A DNA stretch of 64,000 nucleotides from Jackrogersella multiformis (GCA_902806575.1 CADCXD010000008.1:1116001-1180000); one strand, 5' to 3'. Numbered from the stretch's first letter, positions 11,216 through 23,573 are shown. The notes: a model not told the origin generated them from the letters alone. Program-made: numbers and translations.

Positions 11216-13015
11216 ATGCTGCGAGATTTCTTGCTATCCTTGCCTTGGCTGTTGGTGACTACGAACGCAGCTGATAGCACATCACATCCGCGATCTACAA
11301 AGTGCAAATACCTGCCTAGTGACGCCAATTGGCCCTCGCAGGATGAATGGGCCGTGTTGAACAACACGGTTCGTGGCCGTTTGATCGCTACTGTTCCCTT
11401 AGGGTCACCCTGTCACGACCCCACATACGATGAAGAACTATGTGCCTCTTTGCAGGGACAATGGCTCTATCCTAATATTCAGTGAGTCTATGTGCGATTC
11501 TTCTATATGTAACATTGTGCTAGGAATGCTGATTTACTCCGATCCAGTCTGGAGTCATCTTCCTCTGTGATGGCCCCCCTATTCGCCAATCAGAGCTGCG
11601 ACCCTTGGCAGCCGCGAAGTAAGTTGTGCACTCTTGGCAACTATGTCAGCTATGCTGTGAACGTGTCTGAGCCAGATGATGTTGTTACTGCGCTCAAATT
11701 TTCCGAGGAGAAGAATATCAGGTTTGTCATCCGTAACACCGGTCATGACTACTTAGGTCGATCTACAGGCGCCGGTGGGCTCTCTGTGTGGCTTCACCAT
11801 TTGAAGAGCACCGAAATCCTAGATTGGGACGAGCCTTATTACAAGGGCAAGGCCTTGGAACTTGGAGCTGGAGTTCTGGGTTATGAAGCTCTTGCCGCTG
11901 CTCATGCGGCTGGACTTGTCGTACTAACTGGCGAATGTCCTACGGTCGGGCTGGCCGGAGGGTATACCCAAGGCGGAGGTCACTCGGCGCTGAGCACAAG
12001 TTTTGGCTTGGCTGCCGATAACACCCTCTCATTCGAAGTTGTTACACCTACTGGCCAATTTTTGACGGCGTCGCGATCTGAAAATCGGGACCTATACTGG
12101 GCACTAAGCGGAGGTGGCGGGGGTAACTATGGTGTTGTGATTTCGATGACTGTTCAAGCACACCTGGATGCTACCGTAAGCGGTGCAACGTTTCAGATCA
12201 ATGGCTCGGATGAGGATCCAAACCAGCTCTTCGCAGTTATAGATGCATTCCACGCGGCTCTTCCCGGTATCATCGACTCTGGTGTCATGATTATCTACTA
12301 CTTCACCAACACCTTTCTGCAGATCCCAGCCATGACAGCCTATAACAAAACTCGAGAAGAAGCTGAGAAGATTCTTCAGCCCTTTGCCAACGCGCTTTCG
12401 ACAATGGGTGTTTCGTTTGAACCTAAGTTTACTGAGTTCTCAAGCTATTTTGATCACTTCGATAACTACTGGGGCCCTCTTCCGGAAGGCAACATTCAAG
12501 TCGGCACCCAGCTCTTCGGGGGCCGCCTAATACCTCGGTCAGCGCTTCCCAACTTTTCGTTGACTGCACGCGAGATTGCAGAAATGGGAGTGACCTACAT
12601 CGGCGTGGGTCTCAATGTCTCTCGGTTTGGACAGGACAGAGTCAATTCGGTACTACCCCAATGGCGTGAATCGATTGTACACGTGTCTCTCACTCTACCG
12701 TGGAGTTTTCAAGTCCCGTTCGAAGAAGGAGTCAAGGCCCAGTACGATATGACCGAGAATGTACAACCTGTTATCGAAGCAGCCACTCCAGGTGCAGGTG
12801 CTTACATGAACGAAGCTGATTTCCAGCAAAATAATTGGCAAGAGACATTTTTCGGATTAAATTACCCCCAATTGTTAAGTATCAAGAATAAATATGACCC
12901 AAATAACCTTCTATATGCGACAGTCGCTGTCGGTAGCAAAGCGTACGCGGTTGACAAGGATGGACGGATGTGTAGTACCGCGAGCATAACCCATGAACAC
13001 GGCATAAGCTTATGA
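11216..13015 (+). CDS. Secreted FAD-linked oxidase (BBE-like, bicovalent flavin type)
   Basis: Two exons, 11216..11481 and 11548..13015, phases matching (GTGAGT donor, ATCCAG acceptor), encode 577 residues. Residues 1-18 form a signal peptide (MLRDFLLSLPWLLVTTNA). The FAD-binding type-4 (PCMH) domain contains RNTGHDY with His155 and GECPTVGLAGGY with Cys219; in berberine-bridge-like enzymes these two residues attach FAD at two points. A GGGGGNYGVV segment follows. The C-terminus holds the BBE motif region (LNYPQLLSIKNKYDPNNLL). Family knowledge: secreted enzymes of this type oxidise carbohydrates, phenolics or secondary metabolites and release hydrogen peroxide. The substrate cannot be inferred, and no biosynthetic cluster surrounds it. 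Confidence 0.9.
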
Positions 13016-13676
13016 TCATAATAATCATAACACTCTCATACGTTGTAAGGAGTAATTAGATAGTTAGACGCCTAATAGAGACATCAATTGCAAAAAATGG
13101 CTTGGATGAAGCCTTGGCATCACTCTAAATGATGATGAGTTGTGGATGCTTTTAGGGGTAAATCACCAGTATATCACGCATATGAGCAGATATTAAGCAA
13201 TGAGTGAAGTGCTATAAGAGTACAGAAGGGAATAATAATTTATAAGTTATGTTTGGTAACCCAGTCGAGGGGTCGAGTGCCGGAACTCATACGGTGACTC
13301 TTATGCTAGGTATCTATGTAGGAGCAAAGAAACGGGGCCAGATAGACATAGCTAGATCAAGACATCATGGGCTATTCCTCTATCTCATCGTAAATTATAA
13401 AGGTAATAACTAGTGGTTTATTAAGATCAATTTTGGAACGGATACCCCGGTTTGCGACAAGCCATCGGCAGAAGCCCAACCATATATCTTCCTAGGTAAC
13501 TACCTAGGTAGATATTTAATAGCCCACCTACGACCCCTCTATATCATAACCCAGACGCATTATCGACTATTTAAATTCGAATAGCTATCAATTATTATTA
13601 GAGCAGACTATTTTCTTAGAAGAAAGTTGAAAAAATGAAGAAGAGCAACAAGGGAAAGTCGTGAAGAGGCGAGGGG
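13016..13676. other. Intergenic between converging genes
   Basis: Shared 3' spacer of the plus-strand FAD oxidase and the minus-strand protease. Contains a doubled CCTAGGTA palindromic word at about 13491-13512. No gene seen. Confidence 0.5.
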
Positions 13677-15177
13677 TCAACAAATATTCACCTTGTCCTT
13701 AGTGAGTGGCACGAACGAAATCTCCGATGTGTCCTCGGCACTCTGTGGATCGCCCTCTAGTAGTTCTAGGTCTCCCTCGTCCAGATAATTCATTGCCATT
13801 CGTACTTGTTTCAGGCTGTCTCTGTCTTGCGCTTGTATTGTGAATGGCTTTCCCGGCTGGACGATCAGCTGCGGGATCTTGACCTCGCACTGAGCATCAA
13901 AGTGTTTTGTGAGGGAAACCTTGTTGTTCTTGGGGTCCCATCTCACCCAGCTTGGAGACGATGAAGTTACCACCGCACCAGCAGTCGCGGGATTAGAGTC
14001 CGCCAGTCGCAGAAAGCCGTAGCTAGCCTCAAGTTCTCTGACTTTTGGCCTGGCCGCTACAGGCACAATGTCGAATAGTGTTTCCACCTTACCAGGCTTA
14101 CCTACACGGACACGAGCTTCGTTGGAGGTTTCTGGCAGGTGGAGATGCATGGAATAGGTTGGGGAGCCACGGTAGTGAAGGGATTTTGCATGCCAGCCGA
14201 CATCAAGCCATTTAAAGATTGTACGCCAGACATTCAGATTCAAACGCGATCCTTTATTTCCTTGGCCCCTTTTACCTTCGCCGTAGTTGCTTAAGAATGA
14301 AAGTGTCAGGACGTAAGCCAACACTAGAGGTATGGACTATTAGGGAATGAAACAGGTGGGAAACTCACTGGATTGCTACGACCGTCTCCACGCCACGAAA
14401 TCCCACCCATACTGGGCCGCCACTCATACCTTGCATAGTATCGGCTTCATATTGTAGTTGGTGAAGAGTCGGTCGGATACATCTACCTTCGGACCTCCGT
14501 GGTGAAGTTTGGGACGGCGTATCCCCTGGCATGTATCCACTGACATATACCGCACTGTCCTTAAGTATGTCTCTATCCTCATATTTAGCAGAACTTTTGC
14601 TGCCTCCTCGGGGCGGTGCAAGGCCCAGTACGAGACTGAATCCGAATCCACGCTGCCGGTCCTGTTTGCTCCGCTTCAGGAGAATGACTCCATAATCATA
14701 AATGGCATTCTCTTCGCTGGGCTCATTGAAATATTTCTTGCAGACATGAATCATTTCAGGTGCCACTGCAATCTCGTTTTGCTTAAGAGGGTCGTTTATA
14801 ATTCTAATGCTAGAACAATAATGCTTTGGCTTGTCGACGAGGTTATGTCCGGCCGTGAGAATGACATCGTAGGCGGCGTTGGGAACGTTGACATAGAATC
14901 CGTTACCGTGATTCTCATCTTTTTGAGGCAGATACGGAGGAGATATGTTAGTCTATGCCTGAACTCAGCAACGAAAATTATTATACTCACTTCCCAACTT
15001 CTCGAACGTTAGCTTTACTACCCAGTCTTCCCACCGGCGCGGAGGCGTAGACAGGTCTATGCCAAAACGTTCAGGTATATGGCTATCGTCATTCCGTTGA
15101 GTTGAGTGGTAGTTTTCCAGTGGAACTTCAAAGTCTTGTAAATTGAAACTTCCAATGTCTTCAATATAATCACCCAT
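13677..15177 (-). CDS. V8/trypsin-like serine protease (S1B-like) with C-terminal extension, no signal peptide
   Basis: Three exons, 15177..14991, 14918..14369 and 14289..13677, phases consistent, encode 449 residues. The last intron has a CTGAC branch site 15 nt before its acceptor. The catalytic triad is readable: His87 in LTAGHN, Asp137 in IYDYGVILL, Ser228 in GMSGGPVW. This arrangement matches trypsin-like peptidases of the V8/glutamyl-endopeptidase type. The N-terminus (MGDYIEDIGSFNLQDFEV) is acidic and not a signal peptide, so the protein is predicted intracellular. Residues ~270-449 form an unidentified extension. The first acceptor (AAAAAG) is not a typical CAG/TAG, so the first junction is less certain. 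The start is the first in-frame ATG. Confidence 0.85.
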
Positions 15178-15632
15178 GGCCACCTAGGTTAAGTAGATAA
15201 TTCGACTGGTAGTTTCTTTCTGTCGGTATTGTATGTAGCTTCAATCTGCAGCGACTTTTCAATACCTGGGTATATAACGAAGCAAAAGGGATTTTTATAG
15301 AGAGAAGAAAGTGCAACTAAGCAACTGTAAAAGGATTTAGGCTTTCTACTTAGAAAAGGGGGCTAACAGCCGGGCCTAATTCGACCTTGAGTTGTTAATT
15401 ACGTGTAACTGTTCAATAATATCACAATTGGCTCTGCTGGCACCACGGTGGACCAACTTGCATAGTTTGATGCACGCCTATGGAGTGTAATATATCTACT
15501 ACTATGAAATATGCAAAGCTAGATTCACTTGTAGAGGCCAAATATTATGATACTTTCAATGCTATGACTCATCATTCTTAACTACCTAGGTATCTATAAG
15601 CCCGGTGGATTTTGATCTCTTCACCTACGGTA
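15178..15632. other. Intergenic spacer
   Basis: AT-rich spacer with a CCTAGGTA word near 15585. It presumably includes the protease promoter; no gene seen. Confidence 0.5.
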
Positions 15633-16065
15633 TCAATAATACCAGATGACAACCTTCCTCTTATATACCTTAACCTTGCGAGCTCCTCGCCATTTGACCT
15701 TGAACCCAGCCTGAGCGTTGTTCGAAGGGATCAACTTGCCGTTGTCCGCAACTTTACCCAAATAGGTTTTCTCTTTCTCCCCATCAACACTCCACAAGGA
15801 TCCAGCAGTTAGGAAGTAGCTCTGGAAAGAACCACTGTCACTATCCTTTGAGACACTGAAATTGTCAATGATGGTATTGAACTTAGTGTTCTTGAGGACG
15901 TTGGCTAATATTACAAGGTAAGAATCCCCTATGTTAGTAAAGACATCCAAAAATCGAAGAATTGATTAGAATAACTCAAGCTCTCACCTTGCCAGTCACC
16001 CGTAGTTGGATCAAGAACGAGATAACCAATCCCGGCATCTTTTTTAACATAGAATAGGTATAACT

Positions 16066-16070
16066 TGTTA
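16066..16070. repeat. Target-site duplication, left copy (CTTGT)
   Basis: CTTGT immediately before the left LTR is repeated exactly after the right LTR at 22989-22993. Removing the element and one copy rejoins the interrupted exon. Confidence 0.9.
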
Positions 16071-16381
16071 TCATACAGATAGGCTCTACGAAGCAGAGTA
16101 TGATCAATATATGCATGTATATTAGTAAATACGAGATATATTAGAACTTATGAAATAAAACTATTGGATAAGGTTAATTAGAAGATTTAATTAATATATA
16201 TAAAACTAAATTAATAAGATTAAGAAGGCGTTAATAACGTTAAAGGAGATATTTAGATTATATATATATAGGTTATTACGCCTTGCTTCGTAAGAAAAGA
16301 AAAAAAGTAAGGACCTTAAGATTATAAAGAATTATAATTTAAATTTAAACTATAATTCCAAGCCTTATTACCCTTATTATA
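16071..16381 (+). repeat. Left (5') LTR, heavily RIP-mutated
   Basis: Begins TATCATAC, probably from TGTCATAC by G-to-A change, and ends CTTATTATA where the right LTR ends CTTATCACA. It aligns over its whole length with 22676-22988. It shows T or A where the right copy keeps C or G at most differing sites. Confidence 0.9.
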
Positions 16382-19300
16382 GATAATTTTTTAACCTTTA
16401 AAAAAACCTTATTCTAAGAAAGTATGTACCTTTTAAAAGAAAATTAATCCTTTTACTAAATTACCTTATTTTAATTACCTATAAATAATTAACCTGCCTA
16501 AAGAAGTTTCTTATTAAAGCATATTATACTAATATTACTTATTAATCCTATTATTACATACATTACTATGGTTATAAAAGAAATTTTATACCTTATTATC
16601 TTATAAACACTTAAATTAAGCATTTATATTTTAACCTTACTGCTTATTAATTTACAAGACCTTAAACTACCCTCATTAAATAATAAACAATCCTTTAAAT
16701 CTCTAATAATATTTATCCCACGAAACCTCGAAGCTAAAAATAAGTACAAAGAAAATTGCCGTTTATAAGAATTTACTAAAACCAAACGACGCTTTAATAT
16801 ACAATTCTTTATTAAAATACTTAAAATAAAAAACATATCGCCTTAAAATTTTTCCTTTATTTCCGGATTACTTTAACCTAATAACGATAATATTATGATC
16901 CTTTATAACCTTTAAAATTATAAAATAATTATGCGAAATACTTTTAATATTAATAATATCAGAATTAATTTTAATAACCTTCTTACATAATTTATTAAAC
17001 TTTATTAAAAAATGTATAATAATTATTATACCATCTAAATATTTATTATTATCGTTATAGATAATTAGATTATTAATAAGGACTAAATCTAAAATTAATA
17101 TAATATGGTTTAAATAATTTACAATATAATAATCTAACTTAATTAAACCGATATAATATTAATAAACAAATAAATAACCTACTTTAAATAATAAATTTAA
17201 TAAACTAGTTTAAACTTTTTATAATAAGTTTAAGATATAATTACCTAATATATATAAAATAATTAAACCTAATAAAAAGCTATTAATAAGCTTAAAAAAA
17301 TAGTTAATTATTATTAATAAACCTTTTAAACCTTTTATTAAAATATTAAAAAATAAAAGGATCTTTAATAAAAAGTAATAAACTAAATTTACATTAAAAA
17401 ATCCTAAATTAACGACCTTTTTATAAAAAAATATATAAACTTTATATATATTGATATAAAAACCTACCGTTAATTTAATAATTTAAAAACTTATATTTAA
17501 GCCACTTTTAATAAATTTAATACTTAATTAACTTTTAATAAACTAATTAATATTAACTCTATCCTAAAAAACATCAAAAAGCGTACTATATTAAAAACAT
17601 TAATTAAATTAAGTCTTTTTAATTAAAAAGATTTAATACATTTTAAAGTATTATTTATTAAATATTTTAATTTAAAAATTTAAATAAGGAATCTTCTTTC
17701 CTTATAATCTCTTTTACAAACTTAAGCTAAAAAAATAACAAAAAAGGCCTAAATATAATTCGATTCTACTAAAATTAACCTCTTTATATTTAAAGGTAAT
17801 AAAGGAGGAATTCCCCCTAAAAAGGCTGCCAGAATATTTAATAATAACCTAAACAACTTTAATTCTAATAACTAATCTTAAAACCTTAAATTATTTAAAG
17901 ATCTTTTTAAAAGATTACCCTAGGGTAATCCCACGCCTTTATATAACAATAAAGATTCTTTATCTCAAAATAATAATAATTAATTATTTAAGGCTTTAAA
18001 ATAATTAATTTATCCTTCTTACGCTATAACTACCGTTAATTTAATATAACTTAATAAACTTATCGTTTACAATAATAAGGATCTTATAAAGTTCTAAACT
18101 TAATAAATAAAAATTAAGGCATATTTAAAAACGTATATAAAAAATTTTCCTAAAGATTTTTACTACATTAATTAGATTAAATCGCTATTATCCAAAAAAG
18201 CATAATTATAACACTAATAACGTAAAAACTAAGTTATACAATTAAAAGTTTTTAACACCTAAATAACATACGTTACTACCCTTTAAAAGCATTTTATAAA
18301 CCCTTCGAAAAGATATCATAACTCGAAGAAAATAAATAAGCTTAAATATTAAAAAAACATTATTTAATATCTCACTAAATTACTAGATTTTAATAAAGTA
18401 ATTTAATGATTTAAAATAACGTTTTAAAACTATATCATTAAAACCCTTCTTAACGAAATTATTAAACTAATTTATTTTAAATAAAGGGGATTTCTAGATA
18501 TAAATAAAGAATTTTTTACTGCTATCTAGGAAATAAGTTAAATATATAAAAATATACTAATTAATCTTAGTATTTTAAAAAAAGAAAGGCCCGTTTTAAC
18601 TTAAGAACCCTTAAAATTAAGCTAAACTAACCGCAAAAAAAAGAACCGCTTTAATTTAAACTAAAATCGATCCTTAAGAAATAATAATAAACCTAAAAAC
18701 GAAGGCAAATTAAAATTAAATCAAAAGGATAAGGTTTAATTTAGCAATAAAAATACTTTAAAAAAGATTAACTAAATAAATATAAACTAATAAAAAAAAA
18801 ATAAGAAATCTTATTAACATTATAAACGTAATAATTATTAAACCTTTTCTTATTTCGCAAAAAAAAACGTTAATAATAAGGATTTACCACTAAACCCAAA
18901 TAAAATCTCCTCTATAAAATAACCCTAAAATAATAATACCTAACTTATATTTTTACCATAAAAAAAGATACGAATAAATATAACCTTACGGGAATTATTC
19001 TATCCTTAAATTATAAAAATTAAAAATTCCGATTCGGATTTTTAAAAAGCCTTAACGTTATACTTTGTTAAATCTTACGACCAAATTAAAATAAAGTATA
19101 TCAAACCGTAATAATTAAGAAACCAACTAAAAATAAAATAAAAATTATAAAAAAACCTTACCTAAAATTAACTTTAAAATATAAACCCATTATTAATATA
19201 ATATTATTATATAATAAAGATAAATATTAAATATAAATATTATTAGATTCCGGAAATTTAATCTTAATAATATCTCTTTTTAAAGTAAAGAAATAAAAGT

Positions 19301-20124
19301 TATCAATTATTAAAAAATAATATACTTGATCTGTATTAACTTTTAACTTAACCCAAATCCCTTTTACAAAATACTATTATACTAATTCCCTTATCCTTTA
19401 TTACTAAAAAAACCACTTTTCCTAAATTAACTTTAAACTAAACGCCTTAAATAACAAATACGATATTATTATATTATAATAATAAATAAAAATCTATAAG
19501 CTTGTAAACTTCTTTTTAAACCTTAAAAAGATTAGGTTTAATTCCTCCTATTATTAAAAATATTACATAAGCTTAACCTTATATAATCTGGAAAAATCAA
19601 TTAACATAACAATAATAAAGAATATTAAAATAAATAAAACGTTAAAGAATATTCCTAAAGAATTCCGTGAATTTATATATATTATAATTAAAAAAGTAAG
19701 GTAATATTTTTTAAATTATTAATTATAAGATTATTTTATTAATCTTTAAAAAGGAAAAATATTTCCTTAAAGACTTTTTTATATTATAAACAAAAAAGAA
19801 TTTAATATATTTAAATTATAATTAAATAAAATGATTAATAATAGTTAAATTTAGAAATTAACCTCGTTTTACGCAACATTTATAATATTTATTAATAAAC
19901 CTAATCCTTAAAACCCTTTTAAATTAATAATTAATTATTAAGGCCTAAATAATATTACTATTTTTATTTATTATTTTATACTTTTAATATTTGAATTATA
20001 AGTTTATTTTAAAACCGTAAAATAATTTATTAAGATTGATTTTAAGTTAAAATTTTACCTTATTAAAATTAAAAAAGGAGATAAATAAAAAATAACCTTC
20101 CAATATAAATATAAATTCTTTAAA

Positions 20125-20260
20125 TATTTAGTTATGTCTTTTAGATTAATTAATGTTTTAGCAATTTTTTAGTTAATAATAAATAATATTTTTCGAGACC
20201 TTATTAATTTAGAATTCTTAATATACTTAGATAATCTCCTTATTTATACAAATATAATAA
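20125..20260 (+). pseudogene. Reverse-transcriptase remnant of the element
   Basis: One plus-strand frame keeps the Gypsy RT layout: a degraded 'PFGL.N.P..F' block with one stop, then FRD and the catalytic box as YLDN followed by LLIY. The second catalytic Asp codon has become AAT, a G-to-A change, and stop codons interrupt the frame. Confidence 0.75.
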
Positions 20261-21825
20261 AAAAATACAATAAGATTGTTAAGGAAGTCCTAAAAAGATT
20301 TATAAAATATTATTTAATAGTTAATTTACGAAAATATTTTTAAAAAATCTAAAAAGTAAATTTTTTTGGTTATATTATTAAAATAAATAATATCTTAATA
20401 GCTTAAAATAAAATTAATTATATTAATAACTAAAAAACCTTTAAATCTTTTAAAGAATCCTAGCAGTTTATTAGTTTTACAAATTTTTATTAACAATTTA
20501 TAAAAAAGTTTTTAAAAATAATAAAGTTAATTATTAACGTAAATAAAGGAGATAAAAAAGATTAAAAATAAATCAAAAAAATGAATAAATCTTTTAAAGA
20601 ACTTAAATACCAATTTACCTAAGCCCCCGTTATGGTATATTTTAATCCTTTAAAATAAACCTATATGGAAGCTAATATATTAAATTATATTATTAACACC
20701 GTTCTTTTTTAAAAAAATAAATAAAGTAAATTTAAACTTATAACTTATTATTCCCGTAAGTTTATACCGATAAAAATAAATTATAAAATATATAACAAAA
20801 AATTATTAATTATAATAAATTTTTTCGGTAAATAATATTAATATTTAAAAGATATAAAACATTAAATTAAAATTTACTTTAACCATTAAAACTTAACTTA
20901 TTTTATAATAGTTAAAATCTTAAACTATTATTAAACCCGATAAACGTAAAAATTATCTTTATATTAATTTATTATTAATTACCGATCTAAAAAATAAAAT
21001 AATAAAGCCGATATCTTTTTTAAATTACCATAATATTAACCTAAAAAAGAAGAAGCTAAAAACTAACTTATAAAATTAATCTTATAAAATAAACATTTTT
21101 TATATTCTTTAGGAATTTTATTTACCTTTTTAACGATCGTTTTTATTATATTAAATAAACTTTACAACTTTATTATATTTAATTAAGCTTTTAAATTTAT
21201 TAAATAATTAAAAAAAATAACTATTAATAACTTAAAATATATTGTATAAATTAAAAACCCTTTTAAAGATGTTATTTTATAAAATAACCTTTTTTATTAA
21301 AAAGAAAAACTTTGAATATTTATAGAATTTTAAAAAGAAGTTATTTTTACTAAATATAATATCCTTGTTACTAAATATATAGGAATAAATAAAACCTTAA
21401 AATTAATTATTTGAAACTTTTAATAATTAAACATTAAAAATATCGTTTAAGATTACGTATAAGGTTGTTTAAAATGTTAATAAAATAAGATCTCTCGTTA
21501 TACCTTATATAGATATCTTCAACTAATAAAACTACATTATAAACCTTAATTAATAATAATAATAAATTTTATTATTAACCTTCTTTTATTAAACAGTTAT
21601 AACTTTATTTAAATAATAATAGATCTATTCTTTAAAATAACACATTTTATTCCTTTTAAAACGAGAAAAAAGAAATTTAACGATTTAATTAAAATCTTTG
21701 TTAAGTAATATTAAAGATTATATGGTGTATCCCTAAATATCATTTTTAATAAAAATTTTAGGTTTATATTTTATATTTGGAAGGACTTTTTTAAATTAAT
21801 AGGTATTAAGTCTTAAATAAGTATT

Positions 21826-21870
21826 ATATTTTACTTATAAATTAATAAGTAAATAAAACGCCTTAATTAA
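21826..21870 (+). pseudogene. Integrase-core remnant of the element
   Basis: A plus-strand block matches the spacing of the conserved HPQTDGQTER region of retroviral-type integrases after extensive C-to-T and G-to-A change. Placement downstream of the RT remnant fits Ty3/Gypsy gene order. Confidence 0.5.
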
Positions 21871-22658
21871 ATCTTAAAAGTTTATTTTAAAGCCTTTATT
21901 AATTATAAAATAAGTAATTAAAAAGATTTATTTATAATTATAAAATTTACTTATAATAATATTACTTTATTATTAATATAACTTACCCCTTTCTACGTTA
22001 ATTATAAATATTATTTAACAACTTATAATTTTTTTATAAATACTTTACGTAACCTTAAAAATAAATTATATATACATTAAATAATTTAAATATACTAAAA
22101 CATATAAAAGCATTTAAAATAAAGCCGCTAATAAATAAAAGAATAAATTAATAAATAATAAAAGGATATATTAACTTTTAAAATAGATTAATTTGTAATA
22201 TTAAACGCAAAAAACATCAAAACTAAACGCCTTACTAAAAAGTTAAATAAAAAACTTTTAAGTCTTTTTAAGGTTTAACAAATAATCTTTTTTATCGCAA
22301 TAAAACTTATTTTTCTTAAAGGATAAAAAATATATAACTTATTTTATATTTTATTTATTAAACCTTACCGCGCTAATAATTAAGAACTTCCTAACCTTAA
22401 TTAAGTTTTACGTAAGGTAACCTTAATAAAATCTAAAAACTATTAAATAAAATAAATAATAAATTTTATCGAAAATTAAGGCCAAATAAAATATCTTATA
22501 AAATAAAAAAAATAACCAACCAAAAAATATTAAATATAAGAACCTTATAAACATATATTTAACAAAAAAACAAAGGTAATAATTAAACTATTTCACGATT
22601 AATACATCGATAAACCTTATAATCTTACAATTACTTAATATGCTTAAAAACAAATATC

Positions 22659-22671
22659 AAAAAGGAAAAAG
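22659..22671 (+). promoter_or_regulatory. Polypurine tract of the LTR element
   Basis: A run of 13 purines (AAAAAGGAAAAAG) ends four bases before the right LTR, the position where plus-strand priming occurs. It fixes the element's orientation. Confidence 0.65.
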
Positions 22672-22675
22672 CTAA

Positions 22676-22988
22676 TATTATACGAATAAGCTTTACGAAA
22701 TAAAATATAATTAATATATATATATATATTAATAAATATAAGATATATTAAAATTTATAAAATAAAATTATTAAATAAGGTTAATCAAAAAACTTGATTA
22801 ATATATATAAGATTAAATTAATAAGATTAAGAAGGCGCCAACAACGCTAAAGGAGATATTCAAATTATATATATATAAGTTATTACGCCTCGCTTCGCAA
22901 AAAGAGAAAAAAGGCAAGGACCTTAAGATTATAAAGAATTATAATTCGAATTTGAACTACAGTTCCAAGCCCTATTACCCTTATCACA
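22676..22988 (+). repeat. Right (3') LTR, less mutated copy
   Basis: Pairs with 16071-16381. Its last ~150 bases retain more C and G than the left copy, for example GAAGGCGCCAACAACGC against GAAGGCGTTAATAACGT, and it keeps the canonical CACA end. Confidence 0.9.
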
Positions 22989-22993
22989 CTTGT
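22989..22993. repeat. Target-site duplication, right copy (CTTGT)
   Basis: Exact copy of 16066-16070, directly after the CACA end of the right LTR; it lies inside exon 2 of the interrupted gene. Confidence 0.9.
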
Positions 22994-23573
22994 CGTTAAT
23001 GACTTCAAGGCACTGAGGCGTCCCTGACACGGGGTTTCCGTCGAGGGGACCAAACGCTTCCCACTCCTCCTCAGCTACGCTCATTACGCCTGCAAGGCGG
23101 CCATTCTCGTCTTGGTAAGAAACCACAATTTCTCCTTCCGGTCCAATAATTGTGCTCAGCTTGCTCTCTGAGCTCGTGGTAATGTTCCACCTAGAGCCGA
23201 GTGGTGTCTCTTCCCACTCTTCAATGTCCTCGTTATATGAATAGCATTGAACGGAATTTTCCCTATCAATGAAGACAACGAGACGCTATAAGTGGATATT
23301 AGGTATTATATCAGTATAGATACTAATGACTTCCCTCAATGATAGTGTGAAACTCACAAGACCCGGCTCGACGTCAAGCAAATATGAAGCCGAGGTATCA
23401 TCTCTCACATCTGATGCAATGACGTCCTCGTTCTGAAGAGTATCACCTACCCAGTGCTTCTCGACTAGGTTGCCATCTCTCACACTCAGGAGGTAGATTC
23501 CTTCGCCATCATCCCCTTGGAGCTTTACTGAGCCAACAGCGACGAGGGAACGGGCAAGGTCTTGGGTACTCAT

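Larger units (their letters stand above)
16071..22988 (+). mobile_element. RIP-mutated LTR retrotransposon, Ty3/Gypsy type
   Basis: A 6,918-bp element has two LTRs of 311 and 313 bp, a perfect 5-bp target duplication, and a purine tract just before the right LTR that sets its orientation as plus. The internal part is extremely poor in G and C and full of stops. Traces of pol survive on the plus strand: a reverse-transcriptase block around 20125-20260 with YLDN in place of YLDD, and an integrase-like block around 21826-21870. The order RT then integrase indicates Ty3/Gypsy. Differences between the LTRs over their right halves are all transitions, the signature of repeat-induced point mutation. 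No intact frame remains, so the element is dead. Confidence 0.92.
15633..23573 (-). pseudogene. Beta-propeller/lectin-like gene split by LTR retrotransposon and carrying a frameshift
   Basis: Exon 1 is 23573..23358 and exon 2 begins at 23285. Exon 2 is open to 22989, where the LTR element starts; reading resumes at 16065. The empty site rejoins in frame (…INDK then LYLFYVKKDAG…). Exon 2 would end near 15988 and the last exon is 15928..15633. About 45 nt past the insertion the frame no longer matches the VLDPTTGDWQ segment leading into the last exon, so a 1-2 nt indel near 16018-16022 is inferred. The product, about 290 residues, has repeated strand-turn units (GIYLLSVRDGNLVEKHW, EWEETPLGSRW, VVSYQDENGRL, EEEWEAFGPLDG) like fungal lectin-type beta-propellers such as the fucose-specific lectin fold. 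That assignment is tentative. No signal peptide is present. Confidence 0.75.

Noticed and set aside
16624..16836. 70-residue ORF inside the AT-rich block
   Set aside because: Low-complexity AT translation within a dead transposon, antisense to the element; no protein-like pattern.
16382..22675. AT-rich block as mitochondrial insertion or centromere-like DNA
   Set aside because: Flanking LTRs, a 5-bp target duplication, a polypurine tract and RT/integrase traces explain it as a RIP-mutated retrotransposon.
8352..23573. Secondary-metabolite gene cluster around the FAD oxidase
   Set aside because: No polyketide synthase, NRPS, terpene cyclase, P450 or pathway regulator is present nearby.
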